From Amycolatopsis sp. GM8 (GTDB lineage: Bacteria > Actinomycetota > Actinomycetes > Mycobacteriales > Pseudonocardiaceae), in the NCBI RefSeq assembly GCF_021653975.1, contig NZ_JAJKFK010000006.1, positions 353,789 through 417,788 on the forward strand: a stretch of DNA of 64,000 bases. The letters run 5' to 3'. The first letter of the stretch is position 1, and the number at the start of each line of letters is the position of its first letter. Below, in pieces: positions 49,574 through 57,602 of the stretch. Made by a program: the position numbers and the translations under genes. The notes beneath the pieces are model-generated. The model saw only the letters and a list, made by a program, of their open reading frames with translations, searched no databases and had not been told where the DNA came from.

Positions 49574-50932
49574 ATGAAGGACACCACGAGCCCGGCGGAT
49601 CAGCTGGACGAGCTCGTTTCGGTCGAGCGTGGCGAGATCGACCGGCGGATCTTCAGCGACCAGGAGATCTTCGACCTGGAGATGAAGCACATCTTCGGTC
49701 GCGCCTGGCTCTTTCTGTGCCATGAAACCCAGATCCCCAAGCGCGGTGACTTCTTCGAGGCGCCGATGGGAACGGACAACGTGCTCGTCGTCCGCCAGAA
49801 GGACGGCGGGATCAAGGCGTTCCTGAACACGTGCTCGCACCGGGGAAACGCGGTGTGCCGCGCCGAAGAGGGCAACGTCCGCAATTTCATGTGCACCTAT
49901 CACGGCTGGACCTTCGGCCTCGACGGCGAACTCGTCGGCGTCCCCGGAAAGTCCCTTTTCTACAAGGACAAGCTCGACCTCTCCCGGTATCCGTTGCGCA
50001 AGGTCGCGCAGCTCGAGTCCTACCGTGGTTTCGTCTTCGCGACGTTCGACGAGACGGCTCCGCCGCTCGAGGAGTACCTCGGCCCGACCGGACGGCTTGG
50101 GCTCGACCTCCTCGCGGAGCGGGGCGACATCGAGGCGGTCCCGGGTGTCCAGAAGTTCGTGGTCGACACGAACTGGAAGTTCACCGTGGACAACGTCTTC
50201 GACTACTACCACCCGCAGATCACCCACATGTCGGCGTTCGCGGTCGGCCTGATCCCGGCGCCACCCGAGGACTTCGTCGACGGTGGGGCGAAGACCGAGA
50301 GCGGCGCGAATCTCGAGGTTCCTTTCCTGCCGACGGATCTGCACAACGTCGTCATGGTGGGCGAGTACGGCCACGCCATCTCGGGACCGGACCAGGACTC
50401 CCTGGAAGTGAACACCGGCACCCGGGACCCGTTCGCCTGGCGGTACAAGCCCGACACGGTGGCGAAACTGGGCAAGCACGGCAGCCGGGTCGCGGGTCAC
50501 CCGCACATCTTCCCCACGACCTGGGTCACCGCCAACGGGCAGTTGAGCCTGCGGGTGCCGCGGAGCCCCGGGGTCACCGAGATCTGGTGGTTCTCCTTCC
50601 GGGACAAGAACGCCTCGCCGGAGCAGCAGGCCGCGCTGTTGAGCAACCACATTCACTTCTTCGGGCCCGCCGGGATGCTGGAGCAGGAAGACGGGGAGAA
50701 CTGGGCTCAGTCGACCCTGCAGACCCGCGGTCTGCAGAGCCGGGAAATTCCCCAGCGGCTCAAGATGGGTCTCGGCACCTCGGAGATCATCAAGGACGAC
50801 GGCCTCGCGGTCATCGACGCTCCGATCAACGAACACGCCCAGCTCTGGACCTACCACGCGTGGCGCGAATGGCTCCGCAACCCGACCTGGGAAGAGCTGC
50901 GGCAGCGCACGGTTCCGGGCGAGCGACTCTGA
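49574..50932 (+). CDS. ring-hydroxylating dioxygenase, alpha subunit
   Basis: A 452-residue Rieske non-heme iron oxygenase. The [2Fe-2S] centre is Cys87/His89 and Cys107/His110 (CSHRGN, CTYHGW). The catalytic iron motif D-x2-H-x4-H is met by Asp210, His213 and His218 (DYYHPQITH). Length and motifs fit the biphenyl/toluene dioxygenase and related families, which add O2 to an aromatic ring to give a cis-dihydrodiol. It is followed by the beta, ferredoxin and reductase genes, so a full three-component system is encoded. Confidence 0.93.
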   Translation: MKDTTSPADQLDELVSVERGEIDRRIFSDQEIFDLEMKHIFGRAWLFLCHETQIPKRGDFFEAPMGTDNVLVVRQKDGGIKAFLNTCSHRGNAVCRAEEGNVRNFMCTYHGWTFGLDGELVGVPGKSLFYKDKLDLSRYPLRKVAQLESYRGFVFATFDETAPPLEEYLGPTGRLGLDLLAERGDIEAVPGVQKFVVDTNWKFTVDNVFDYYHPQITHMSAFAVGLIPAPPEDFVDGGAKTESGANLEVPFLPTDLHNVVMVGEYGHAISGPDQDSLEVNTGTRDPFAWRYKPDTVAKLGKHGSRVAGHPHIFPTTWVTANGQLSLRVPRSPGVTEIWWFSFRDKNASPEQQAALLSNHIHFFGPAGMLEQEDGENWAQSTLQTRGLQSREIPQRLKMGLGTSEIIKDDGLAVIDAPINEHAQLWTYHAWREWLRNPTWEELRQRTVPGERL

Positions 50933-50944
50933 AGGGAGACACTG

Positions 50945-51490
50945 ATGACGACCGACACCGCGGCCCCCGCCGCGAACCAGGCGCTCGAGGAAGTGCTTCT
51001 GCAGCACGAGGTCGAGCAGTTCTACTATCACGAGTCCACCTTGCTCGACAGCCACCGGTACGAAGACTGGGTGAGCCTGTTCACCGACGACACCCATTAC
51101 TTCATGCCCCTGCGGCGGACCATGACCAGGCGCCAGCTGCACCTGGAATTCACGCGCCCCGGCGAAATGGCCTACTTCGACGAGAACAAGGAGTTCCTGG
51201 AGAAGCGCGCCCAGAAGCTGGCCACCGGGACGTCCTGGGCGGAGGATCCGCCGTCGCGGACCCGGCACCTGATCACGAACGTCCGGATCACCGAGAACAC
51301 GGATACCGAGATGGTCGTGCACAGCAACTTCATGCTGTACCGGACCCGCCTCAAGGCGGACATCGACCAGTGGGTCGGGCGGCGTGAGGACACCCTGCGC
51401 CGGACCGGGGCCGGATTGGCGATCGCCCGGCGCTTCATCTATCTCGACCAGACGGTTCTCCAGTCGGCCAACCTGAGCAACTTCTTCTGA
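50945..51490 (+). CDS. ring-hydroxylating dioxygenase, beta subunit
   Basis: A 181-residue protein of the SnoaL-like cone fold used by dioxygenase beta subunits. It has EVEQFYYHESTLLDSHRYEDWVSLFTDDTHYFMPLR, TRHLITNVRITE and the terminal RRFIYLDQTVLQSANLSNFF. It has no cofactor; it forms the alpha3beta3 hexamer and shapes the site. It starts 12 bases after the alpha gene with GGGAGA upstream. Confidence 0.93.
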   Translation: MTTDTAAPAANQALEEVLLQHEVEQFYYHESTLLDSHRYEDWVSLFTDDTHYFMPLRRTMTRRQLHLEFTRPGEMAYFDENKEFLEKRAQKLATGTSWAEDPPSRTRHLITNVRITENTDTEMVVHSNFMLYRTRLKADIDQWVGRREDTLRRTGAGLAIARRFIYLDQTVLQSANLSNFF

Positions 51491-51531
51491 TCCGTACCCG
51501 CTGTTGACCACGAACGAAAGCCCTCGCACCG

Positions 51532-51846
51532 ATGACCTGGATACGCGCATGTTCCGTTGACGAACTCGATGACGGTGACGCGCTTCGGCTCGACACGACG
51601 CCGCCGATCGCCGTGTTCAATGTCGAAGGAGAGTTCCTCGCTCTTGCCGACGTCTGCACCCATGGCCAGTCCTCACTCGCCGACGGCTACATCGAGGGCG
51701 GCCAGGTCGAATGTGCCTGGCATTTCGCGAAGTTCGACCTCCGGACCGGTGCGGCGCTCACGCTGCCGGCCACCGCCCCGCTGTGCACGTACCAGGTCCG
51801 GATCGACGGCTCCGACGTCATGGTCGAGGCACCCGATGAGAACTGA
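51532..51846 (+). CDS. Rieske-type ferredoxin
   Basis: A 104-residue BphA3-like ferredoxin. Cluster ligands are Cys42/His44 (CTHGQ) and Cys61/His64 (CAWHF). It carries electrons from the FAD reductase to the oxygenase. It starts at ATG 51532, 41 bases after the beta gene; its stop is 15 bases before the reductase gene. It is small and complete. Confidence 0.92.
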   Translation: MTWIRACSVDELDDGDALRLDTTPPIAVFNVEGEFLALADVCTHGQSSLADGYIEGGQVECAWHFAKFDLRTGAALTLPATAPLCTYQVRIDGSDVMVEAPDEN

Positions 51847-51861
51847 AGATCGAGGTGACCG

Positions 51862-53133
51862 ATGAACAAGCCGCGCTGCCTCATCGTCGGTGCCAGTGCC
51901 GCCGGTGTCGCCGTCGCTATTGAGCTTCGCAACAACGGATACACGGGCGCGGTCACCTTGATCGACGCCGATCCGAACCTTCCCTATGAGCGGCCGCCGT
52001 TGTCCAAGTCCGTCCTGGGCGCGGGCTCGCGCGGATTCGTTCCGATTCAACCCGCACCCATCTATCGCGACCTCGACATCGAGTTACGCCTCGGTGAGAA
52101 GGTGACGGCCGTCGATCCCGCGGCGCTCACGGTGCGTCTCGACGGAGGTGACGCCGTTCCGGTGAGCCGTCTCGTGCTCGCCACCGGACTGTCGCCCCGG
52201 CGGCTGCGAGTCGCCGGGGCCGACGCAGAAAACGTGCTCTCCCTTCGGGATGCCGCCGACGCGCGCCGGATCGCCGAAGAGCTGGCGAGCGGAGGTCCGC
52301 TCGTGATCATCGGTGCCGGTTTCATCGGGTTGGAGCTGGCGGCCGTCGCCCGGGAACGCGGTATCGACGTCACGGTGGTCGAGGCGCAGGCGCGGCCATT
52401 GACCCATGCTGTCGGCGCGGACGTCGCGTCCCTGCTGATGGAGCTGCACCGGGGTCACGGCGTCAAGCTCTTGACCGGCGCCACCGTCGCCGAGTTCGCG
52501 GGGTCGGCGGGCCGTGTCGAAGAAGTACGGCTCGCGGACGGGCGCCGCCTGCCGGCGTCCACCGTCGTCGTCGGTGTGGGAGTGGAGCCGCGCACCGAGC
52601 TGACCGTTTCGGCGCGGATTGAGGTAGATACTTTTGGTATCCCCGTGAACGAGTTCGGCCAGACGAGCCGTGCGTGGATCTACGCGACGGGCGACGTGGC
52701 CAGTCAGAATCACCCCGCATTGGCGCGCCGTGGTCGCATCGAGCACTGGGACACGGCGCAACGACACGGCGCTGCGGTCGGCGCCACGATCGCCGGGACC
52801 CCGACCCGGTATCGGGAGGCACCCTATGCCTGGTCCCATCAGTACGGCGCCACCCTGCAGATCGTGGGGCGCCCCCGCCCAGATGACGACCTCGTGCTGC
52901 GGGACGGCGCGTCGCCGGGGGAGTTCCTGGCCTTCTGGATCCGTGACGGCTATGTGGGGGCCGTCGCGGGAATGGCCGCCTCCCGTGAAGTCGGTGTGGT
53001 GAAAAGGCTGATGGCCGCACGGGTCCCCGTCGAACGCGCGCAATTGCTCGGCCGCGATCTCGATCTGCGCAGGTTTCTCAAGCAGCACCAGAACGCCGTC
53101 CGCGCGAACCCGGAATCCACATTGGCCAGTTAG
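51862..53133 (+). CDS. FAD-dependent ferredoxin reductase
   Basis: A 423-residue BphA4-type reductase. It has an N-terminal FAD site (CLIVGASAAGVAVAIELR), RPPLSKSVL, the NADH site (LVIIGAGFIGLELAAVARERG) and IYATGDVASQNHP near 275. NADH electrons pass through FAD to the Rieske ferredoxin. The C-terminal domain (from about 320) is the ferredoxin-docking fold. It is a typical member in size and order, and is translated after GAGGTGACCG. Confidence 0.93.
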   Translation: MNKPRCLIVGASAAGVAVAIELRNNGYTGAVTLIDADPNLPYERPPLSKSVLGAGSRGFVPIQPAPIYRDLDIELRLGEKVTAVDPAALTVRLDGGDAVPVSRLVLATGLSPRRLRVAGADAENVLSLRDAADARRIAEELASGGPLVIIGAGFIGLELAAVARERGIDVTVVEAQARPLTHAVGADVASLLMELHRGHGVKLLTGATVAEFAGSAGRVEEVRLADGRRLPASTVVVGVGVEPRTELTVSARIEVDTFGIPVNEFGQTSRAWIYATGDVASQNHPALARRGRIEHWDTAQRHGAAVGATIAGTPTRYREAPYAWSHQYGATLQIVGRPRPDDDLVLRDGASPGEFLAFWIRDGYVGAVAGMAASREVGVVKRLMAARVPVERAQLLGRDLDLRRFLKQHQNAVRANPESTLAS

Positions 53134-53148
53134 GAAGGGCAAGCCGCC

Positions 53149-53997
53149 ATGACCGAAGAGATCACCTACGACTCGACCTATCGTCTCGTCGACACCGCGG
53201 ACTACCAAATCCAGGTGAACGAGGCTGGCGAGGGAGACCCGATCCTGCTGATCCACGGCTCCGGGCCCGGAGCCACGGGCTGGTCCAACTTCGAGCCGAA
53301 CATCCGCGCGCTGTCGTCCTCCTACCGGTGCGTCGCGGTCACGATGCCGGGATGGGGTGACTCCAGCCCGCAGAGCGTCCAAACCGGACGCGATCAGGGC
53401 CGTGCCGTGGCGCAGCTGATGGACACGATGGGCATCGACCGCGCCGCGATCATCGGCAACTCCATGGGCGGCGCCGTCGGCATGGTGGTGGCGACCGAGC
53501 AACCCCAGCGGGTCTCCCACCTGATCACCATGGGTTCCGGGATCTGGGGCGTGAACGTGCTGTCCCCGGCCGGGTTGTCGGAGGGGATGCAGGCCCTCGT
53601 CGACACCTACGAGGATCCGTCCACCGAGAACTTCCAGCGACTGGTGAACGTCATGTGCTTCGACCCGTCGTTCGCCACCAAGGAACTCGCCGAAGAACGC
53701 TCGCGGAATGCGCTGAGCAAGCCCGAGCACCTGCGGAACTGGCTCGAGCTGATGAGGGCCGGCCTGGGTGGCACGGGCTTCGTGGAAGCGGGTCAGAAGA
53801 TGGCGACGTCCACGGTGCCCACGTTGATCATCCACGGCCGTGACGACCGCACCGTGCACTACGAGATCAGCCTGCGCGCACACGCGGTCATCCCGGATTC
53901 CCGGCTGCTCATGTTCAATCGCTGCGGTCACTGGGCCCAGCTCGAACACGCCGCCGAGTTCAACGCCATCGTCAAGCACTTCCTGGAGCAGCACTGA
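53149..53997 (+). CDS. meta-cleavage product hydrolase, BphD-like
   Basis: A 282-residue alpha/beta hydrolase. Its oxyanion and substrate segment HGSGPGATGWSNF is diagnostic of C-C bond hydrolases for 2-hydroxy-6-oxo-dienoates. The triad is Ser105 (GNSMGG), Asp232 (HGRDDRTV) and His261 (CGHWAQ). It splits the ring-cleavage product into a 2-hydroxypenta-2,4-dienoate and a carboxylic acid derived from the other ring or side chain. The stop overlaps the next start by one base (TGATG). Confidence 0.93.
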   Translation: MTEEITYDSTYRLVDTADYQIQVNEAGEGDPILLIHGSGPGATGWSNFEPNIRALSSSYRCVAVTMPGWGDSSPQSVQTGRDQGRAVAQLMDTMGIDRAAIIGNSMGGAVGMVVATEQPQRVSHLITMGSGIWGVNVLSPAGLSEGMQALVDTYEDPSTENFQRLVNVMCFDPSFATKELAEERSRNALSKPEHLRNWLELMRAGLGGTGFVEAGQKMATSTVPTLIIHGRDDRTVHYEISLRAHAVIPDSRLLMFNRCGHWAQLEHAAEFNAIVKHFLEQH

Positions 53998-54800
53998 TGC
54001 CCGGTCGGCTCGCTGGACTGTCCACATTGGTCACCGGCGGCGGGTCCGGGCTCGGCCGGGCCATCGTCGAACGCTACCTCGCCGAAGGTGCGGTCGTGAC
54101 GGTGCTCGAACGCTCGCCCGAAAAACTGCGCGACCTGGTCGCGTCCCATGGTGACAGCATCCGCCCCGTGCAGGGCGACGTCACTTCCGGCGAGGACAAC
54201 GTCGCCGCCGTCGAAGCCGCTTTGGAGGCATTCGGAGGCCTGGACACCTTCGTCGGCAACGCCGGGCTGTGGGACTTCGGTAAGCCACTGCTCGACATGA
54301 CCATGAACGACCTCGAACAAGGTTACCGCGAACTGTTCGACGTGAACGTCAAGGGTTACCTCGTGGGGGCGCGCGCGAGCGCGAAAGCGCTGACCGAGCG
54401 GTCCGGCTCGATGATCTTCACCCTCTCGAACGCGGCTCTCTTTCCCCGCGGTGGCGGCGTTCTGTACACCGCATCGAAACACGCCGGCGTCGGCGTGGTT
54501 TCCCAACTGGCCTACGAGCTCGCGCCCCACGTGCGCGTCAACGCGGTGGCGCCGGGTGGCATGGCGACCGATCTGCGGGGACCGGCGGCGATGGGGCTGG
54601 CCGATCAGTCCATAAAGGACATTCTTCCTGCCGAGGACCGGCTGAGGCAGTATTCCGCGCTGGACATCGCGCCCCGTGCCGAGGACTACGTCGACACCTA
54701 CGTCCTGCTCGCGTCGCGCAACGAATCGCGGACCGTGACCGGGGCGGTGTTCGACGTCAGTACCGTCGGTACCCCTCGCCGCCCTGACGCCACTTCCTAG
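53997..54800 (+). CDS. cis-dihydrodiol dehydrogenase, BphB-like SDR
   Basis: A 267-residue SDR. It has TLVTGGGSGLGRAIVERYLAEGAVVTVLERS, NAGLWDFGKPLLDM and YTASK, and resembles cis-2,3-dihydro-2,3-diol dehydrogenases. It oxidises the product of the ring dioxygenase to the catechol cleaved by the BphC-like enzyme. Here it comes last of the catalytic genes, after the hydrolase, an order unlike classical bphABC operons. It is translationally coupled to the hydrolase. Confidence 0.9.
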   Translation: MPGRLAGLSTLVTGGGSGLGRAIVERYLAEGAVVTVLERSPEKLRDLVASHGDSIRPVQGDVTSGEDNVAAVEAALEAFGGLDTFVGNAGLWDFGKPLLDMTMNDLEQGYRELFDVNVKGYLVGARASAKALTERSGSMIFTLSNAALFPRGGGVLYTASKHAGVGVVSQLAYELAPHVRVNAVAPGGMATDLRGPAAMGLADQSIKDILPAEDRLRQYSALDIAPRAEDYVDTYVLLASRNESRTVTGAVFDVSTVGTPRRPDATS

Positions 54801-54810
54801 GAGCGCACGA

Positions 54811-56052
54811 ATGAGCAAGCGCCGGTCGGACCGGCCTATTTCGGCGTGGGCACCGTTCGCCTACGGGGCGTTCCGGGTTCTTTTCGTCACCCAGCTCGTG
54901 GCGAACGTCGGGCGATTGATGCAGGCGGCGGGATCCGCGTGGAGTATCCAGGAACACGGCGGTTCCGCGGTGGAGGTGTCATTGGTCCAGACCGCGACGT
55001 ACACGCCGCTCGTGGTGCTGGGTTTCGCCGCGGGGACCCTCGCCGACCGCGTGGATCGCCGCCTGCTGCTCGTGGCCTGCCAGGCGTGGATGGCCCTCAG
55101 TGCCACCGCCCTGTTCGTCGTGTCGCTGGCCGGTGGCTCCCAGCCGAACGTCGTCCTCGCGCTGACCTTCGCGATCGGCCTCGGCACAGCGCTGGCCGCG
55201 CCGACGTGGACGGCAATCCAGCCGGCCTTGGTGCCCCCGCATCTCGTCGGCCGGGCGATGGCGCTGAACGGGCTCACGTTCAACGTCGCGCAGGCACTCG
55301 GCCCCGCGCTGGCCGGCCTGGTCATCGCGGCCGTCGGCACCGGGTGGGTCTTCGCGATCAATGCCACCACGCTGTCCTGCACGGTGGTGACGCTCCTGGT
55401 GTGGCGGTCACCGGTCACCGCGCCGCGCCCGACGGACTCGTTCATCACCTCGTTCCGCTCCGGGATCCGGTGCATCACCACCGCGCCACAGCGTCAGATC
55501 CTGCTCCGGTACGCGGTCTTCTTCATCCCGGCGGCGTCGGTGACGGCCCTGATGCCGGTGCTCGCCGCGCATCGTCTGCACCTCACCGGTACCGGCTTCG
55601 GCGTGCTGATGGCGATGTTCGGCGCCGGCGCCGCGCTGTCCGTCGTGATCTGGCCCGCGGTCGAACGCCGCGGCGAGGAATGGGGAATGGTCCTGTCGAC
55701 GGTTCTGCTGACCGCGGCGCTCATTGTTAGTGCGCTCGTGACCCAGCCGGTGGTGGTCGCGGCCGCGTTGCTGGTGGCCGGGATCGCGTACACGCTCGGC
55801 GCCACCGCGGCCGTCGTGGCCGCCCAGCGAGTGGTGGGCGAGTCGATGCGGGCGCGCGTGATGGCCGCCTACGTCGTCACGTCGGGCACGGTCGTGGCCG
55901 CGGCGAGCGCCCTGTGGGGCCTCGTGGCGAAGCTGGGGGTGGCGAAGGCGCTGGGGATCGCCGCTGTCCTGGCGGCGCTCAGTTTCCTTGCCCGGCGCCG
56001 CTTGCCCCTTCCCGACCGGGACGAGCCGGCGGTCGCGTCCGCTTTGGACTGA
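54811..56052 (+). CDS. MFS transporter, 12 TM
   Basis: A 413-residue membrane protein with about 12 hydrophobic segments. The loop motif between TM2 and TM3 is GTLADRVDRRLLL, the MFS signature. N-terminal FAYGAFRVLFVTQLVANVGRLMQAAGSAWSI resembles the EntS/DHA3-like family of small-molecule exporters. It follows the dihydrodiol dehydrogenase by 10 bases, so it belongs to the aromatic operon and may export a toxic intermediate. The direction of transport is inference. Confidence 0.85.
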   Translation: MSKRRSDRPISAWAPFAYGAFRVLFVTQLVANVGRLMQAAGSAWSIQEHGGSAVEVSLVQTATYTPLVVLGFAAGTLADRVDRRLLLVACQAWMALSATALFVVSLAGGSQPNVVLALTFAIGLGTALAAPTWTAIQPALVPPHLVGRAMALNGLTFNVAQALGPALAGLVIAAVGTGWVFAINATTLSCTVVTLLVWRSPVTAPRPTDSFITSFRSGIRCITTAPQRQILLRYAVFFIPAASVTALMPVLAAHRLHLTGTGFGVLMAMFGAGAALSVVIWPAVERRGEEWGMVLSTVLLTAALIVSALVTQPVVVAAALLVAGIAYTLGATAAVVAAQRVVGESMRARVMAAYVVTSGTVVAAASALWGLVAKLGVAKALGIAAVLAALSFLARRRLPLPDRDEPAVASALD

Positions 56053-56145
56053 GCTTTCCGCGGCCCATGTTCTCCCTACCGGAACGCTTTACTCGCCTGA
56101 CGAGTGCGCGGGATCACATACTACGTCGACGAGAAGGAGCGACCC

Positions 56146-57600
56146 ATGACCGAGAGCGCGATTCCGAAACTCGACCATCCGGCCAGGACTCAGGGCGCGA
56201 CACGAGGGCGGGGTCCGCTGATCGCGGTCACCGCCATCATCGGTTTCAGCGCGAGCGCGGTGATGTTCATGCTCACCCCGCTCCTGCCCGTTCTCCAGCA
56301 GGAATTCCACCTGTCGGTCGGCGACATCGCCTGGGTACTCACACTGCTGCTCATCGGTGGCGGCGTCAGCACGATTCTGCTGCCGCGGTCCGCGGATGTC
56401 CTCGGCGATCGAGGGGCGGCGACGCTCGGCACCGTACTGCTGGCCATCGGGGCGGCCATTCCGGGAATCTTCGGTACCTATCCCGCGCTCCTCGCCGGGG
56501 CGGGAATCATGGGACTGGGCACCGCGGCCAGCCAGGTCGGCGTCGGCACCTTGCGGCGGCATCTGGGCGAGGCCTCGATCCGGACCGCGGTCACCGTCAC
56601 GCAGGTCGCGCAGGCGGTCGGGGCAGGCGTCGGCCTTGTCGCGGGTGGACTGTCGTTGAGTCACCTGTCGATGCAAGGATTCTTTCTCGGCGCGACCGTG
56701 GTGTACGCGGTCGTCACACTTCTCGCCTGGGTCGTCATCCCGAGCGGCGCGCGTGTCCGCAGCGCGGGGTTCGGCATCGGGAACCTGGCGGTCCTGGTCG
56801 CGTGGATCGTGGCGTTGCTGTACGGGATCAAAAGCGCGGCCGCCGACGGGATCACCGAGCCGAAGGCACTCGGGTTCGGCGCCGCGGGCCTTGCCGGCGC
56901 GGCGGTGTGGATCTTCCTGGAGTCGCGTAGCTCGTCACCGGTCTTCAAACTCGAGCTCTTGAAATCCCCGACGGTGGCGCGAACCGTACTCGCCGGATTC
57001 ACCATCGGGCTGGCGATCCAATCCGTCACCTTCCTCATCCCGTTCTACGTGCAGATGTCCGCACGGTCCGGCTACGGGTTCGGCTACGACGCGCTCGACA
57101 CCGGGCTGGTTCTCCTGCCCTATTCGATTCTCGGCGCGGTGGGCGGAGTCGCGGGCGGGCTGCTGATAGCTCGTACCCGCCCGCTGCTCATCGCCGGTTT
57201 TGGCGCGATCTGCCACGCCACGGCCGCGGCCGTGTTCATCACGACCATTTCCGGTGCGGGCTCCGTCGTCGTCGCGGCCTCGATCTACGGCGTCGGCGGC
57301 GGCCTGGTCGGGGTCGGTCTCTTCGGCGCGATCCAGAAATCGGTGCCACGAGAACTGGCCGGCATGGGCACGAGCATGATCGGCATCATCCTCACCATCT
57401 CCGGCGCGCTGGGCCCCGCCGTGTATTCCAGCATCCTTCAGGCGAAAAGCGTCGCGGGCCTGCCCGGCGTCCCGGCGCAAAGCCAGTTCTTCATCTGCTT
57501 CGCCGTCGCCGGGATCTGCGATCTCGTGGTCGCCGCCGTCTGCCTGACCGCGCGCCCTCGCCCGGTCCTCGCCGCCGTCGACCAGCGGTCGTCCCGCTGA
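56146..57600 (+). CDS. MFS transporter, 14-TM type
   Basis: A 484-residue transporter with about 14 hydrophobic segments. It has FSASAVMFMLTPLLPVLQQEFHLSVGDIAWVLTL and LPRSADVLGDRGAATLG, as in the DHA2 drug:H+ antiporter family. The start at ATG 56146 has GAAGGAG. It follows the first MFS gene by 93 bases and ends 2 bases from the convergent CoA-transferase gene. It may handle substrate uptake or efflux for the aromatic pathway. Confidence 0.87.
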   Translation: MTESAIPKLDHPARTQGATRGRGPLIAVTAIIGFSASAVMFMLTPLLPVLQQEFHLSVGDIAWVLTLLLIGGGVSTILLPRSADVLGDRGAATLGTVLLAIGAAIPGIFGTYPALLAGAGIMGLGTAASQVGVGTLRRHLGEASIRTAVTVTQVAQAVGAGVGLVAGGLSLSHLSMQGFFLGATVVYAVVTLLAWVVIPSGARVRSAGFGIGNLAVLVAWIVALLYGIKSAAADGITEPKALGFGAAGLAGAAVWIFLESRSSSPVFKLELLKSPTVARTVLAGFTIGLAIQSVTFLIPFYVQMSARSGYGFGYDALDTGLVLLPYSILGAVGGVAGGLLIARTRPLLIAGFGAICHATAAAVFITTISGAGSVVVAASIYGVGGGLVGVGLFGAIQKSVPRELAGMGTSMIGIILTISGALGPAVYSSILQAKSVAGLPGVPAQSQFFICFAVAGICDLVVAAVCLTARPRPVLAAVDQRSSR

Positions 57601-57602
57601 GG

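Noticed and set aside
48629..51550. A 973-codon open frame on the minus strand across the dioxygenase operon
   Set aside because: It is antisense to three genes with intact active-site motifs. Its residues show no domain and are typical of a reverse frame in high-GC DNA.
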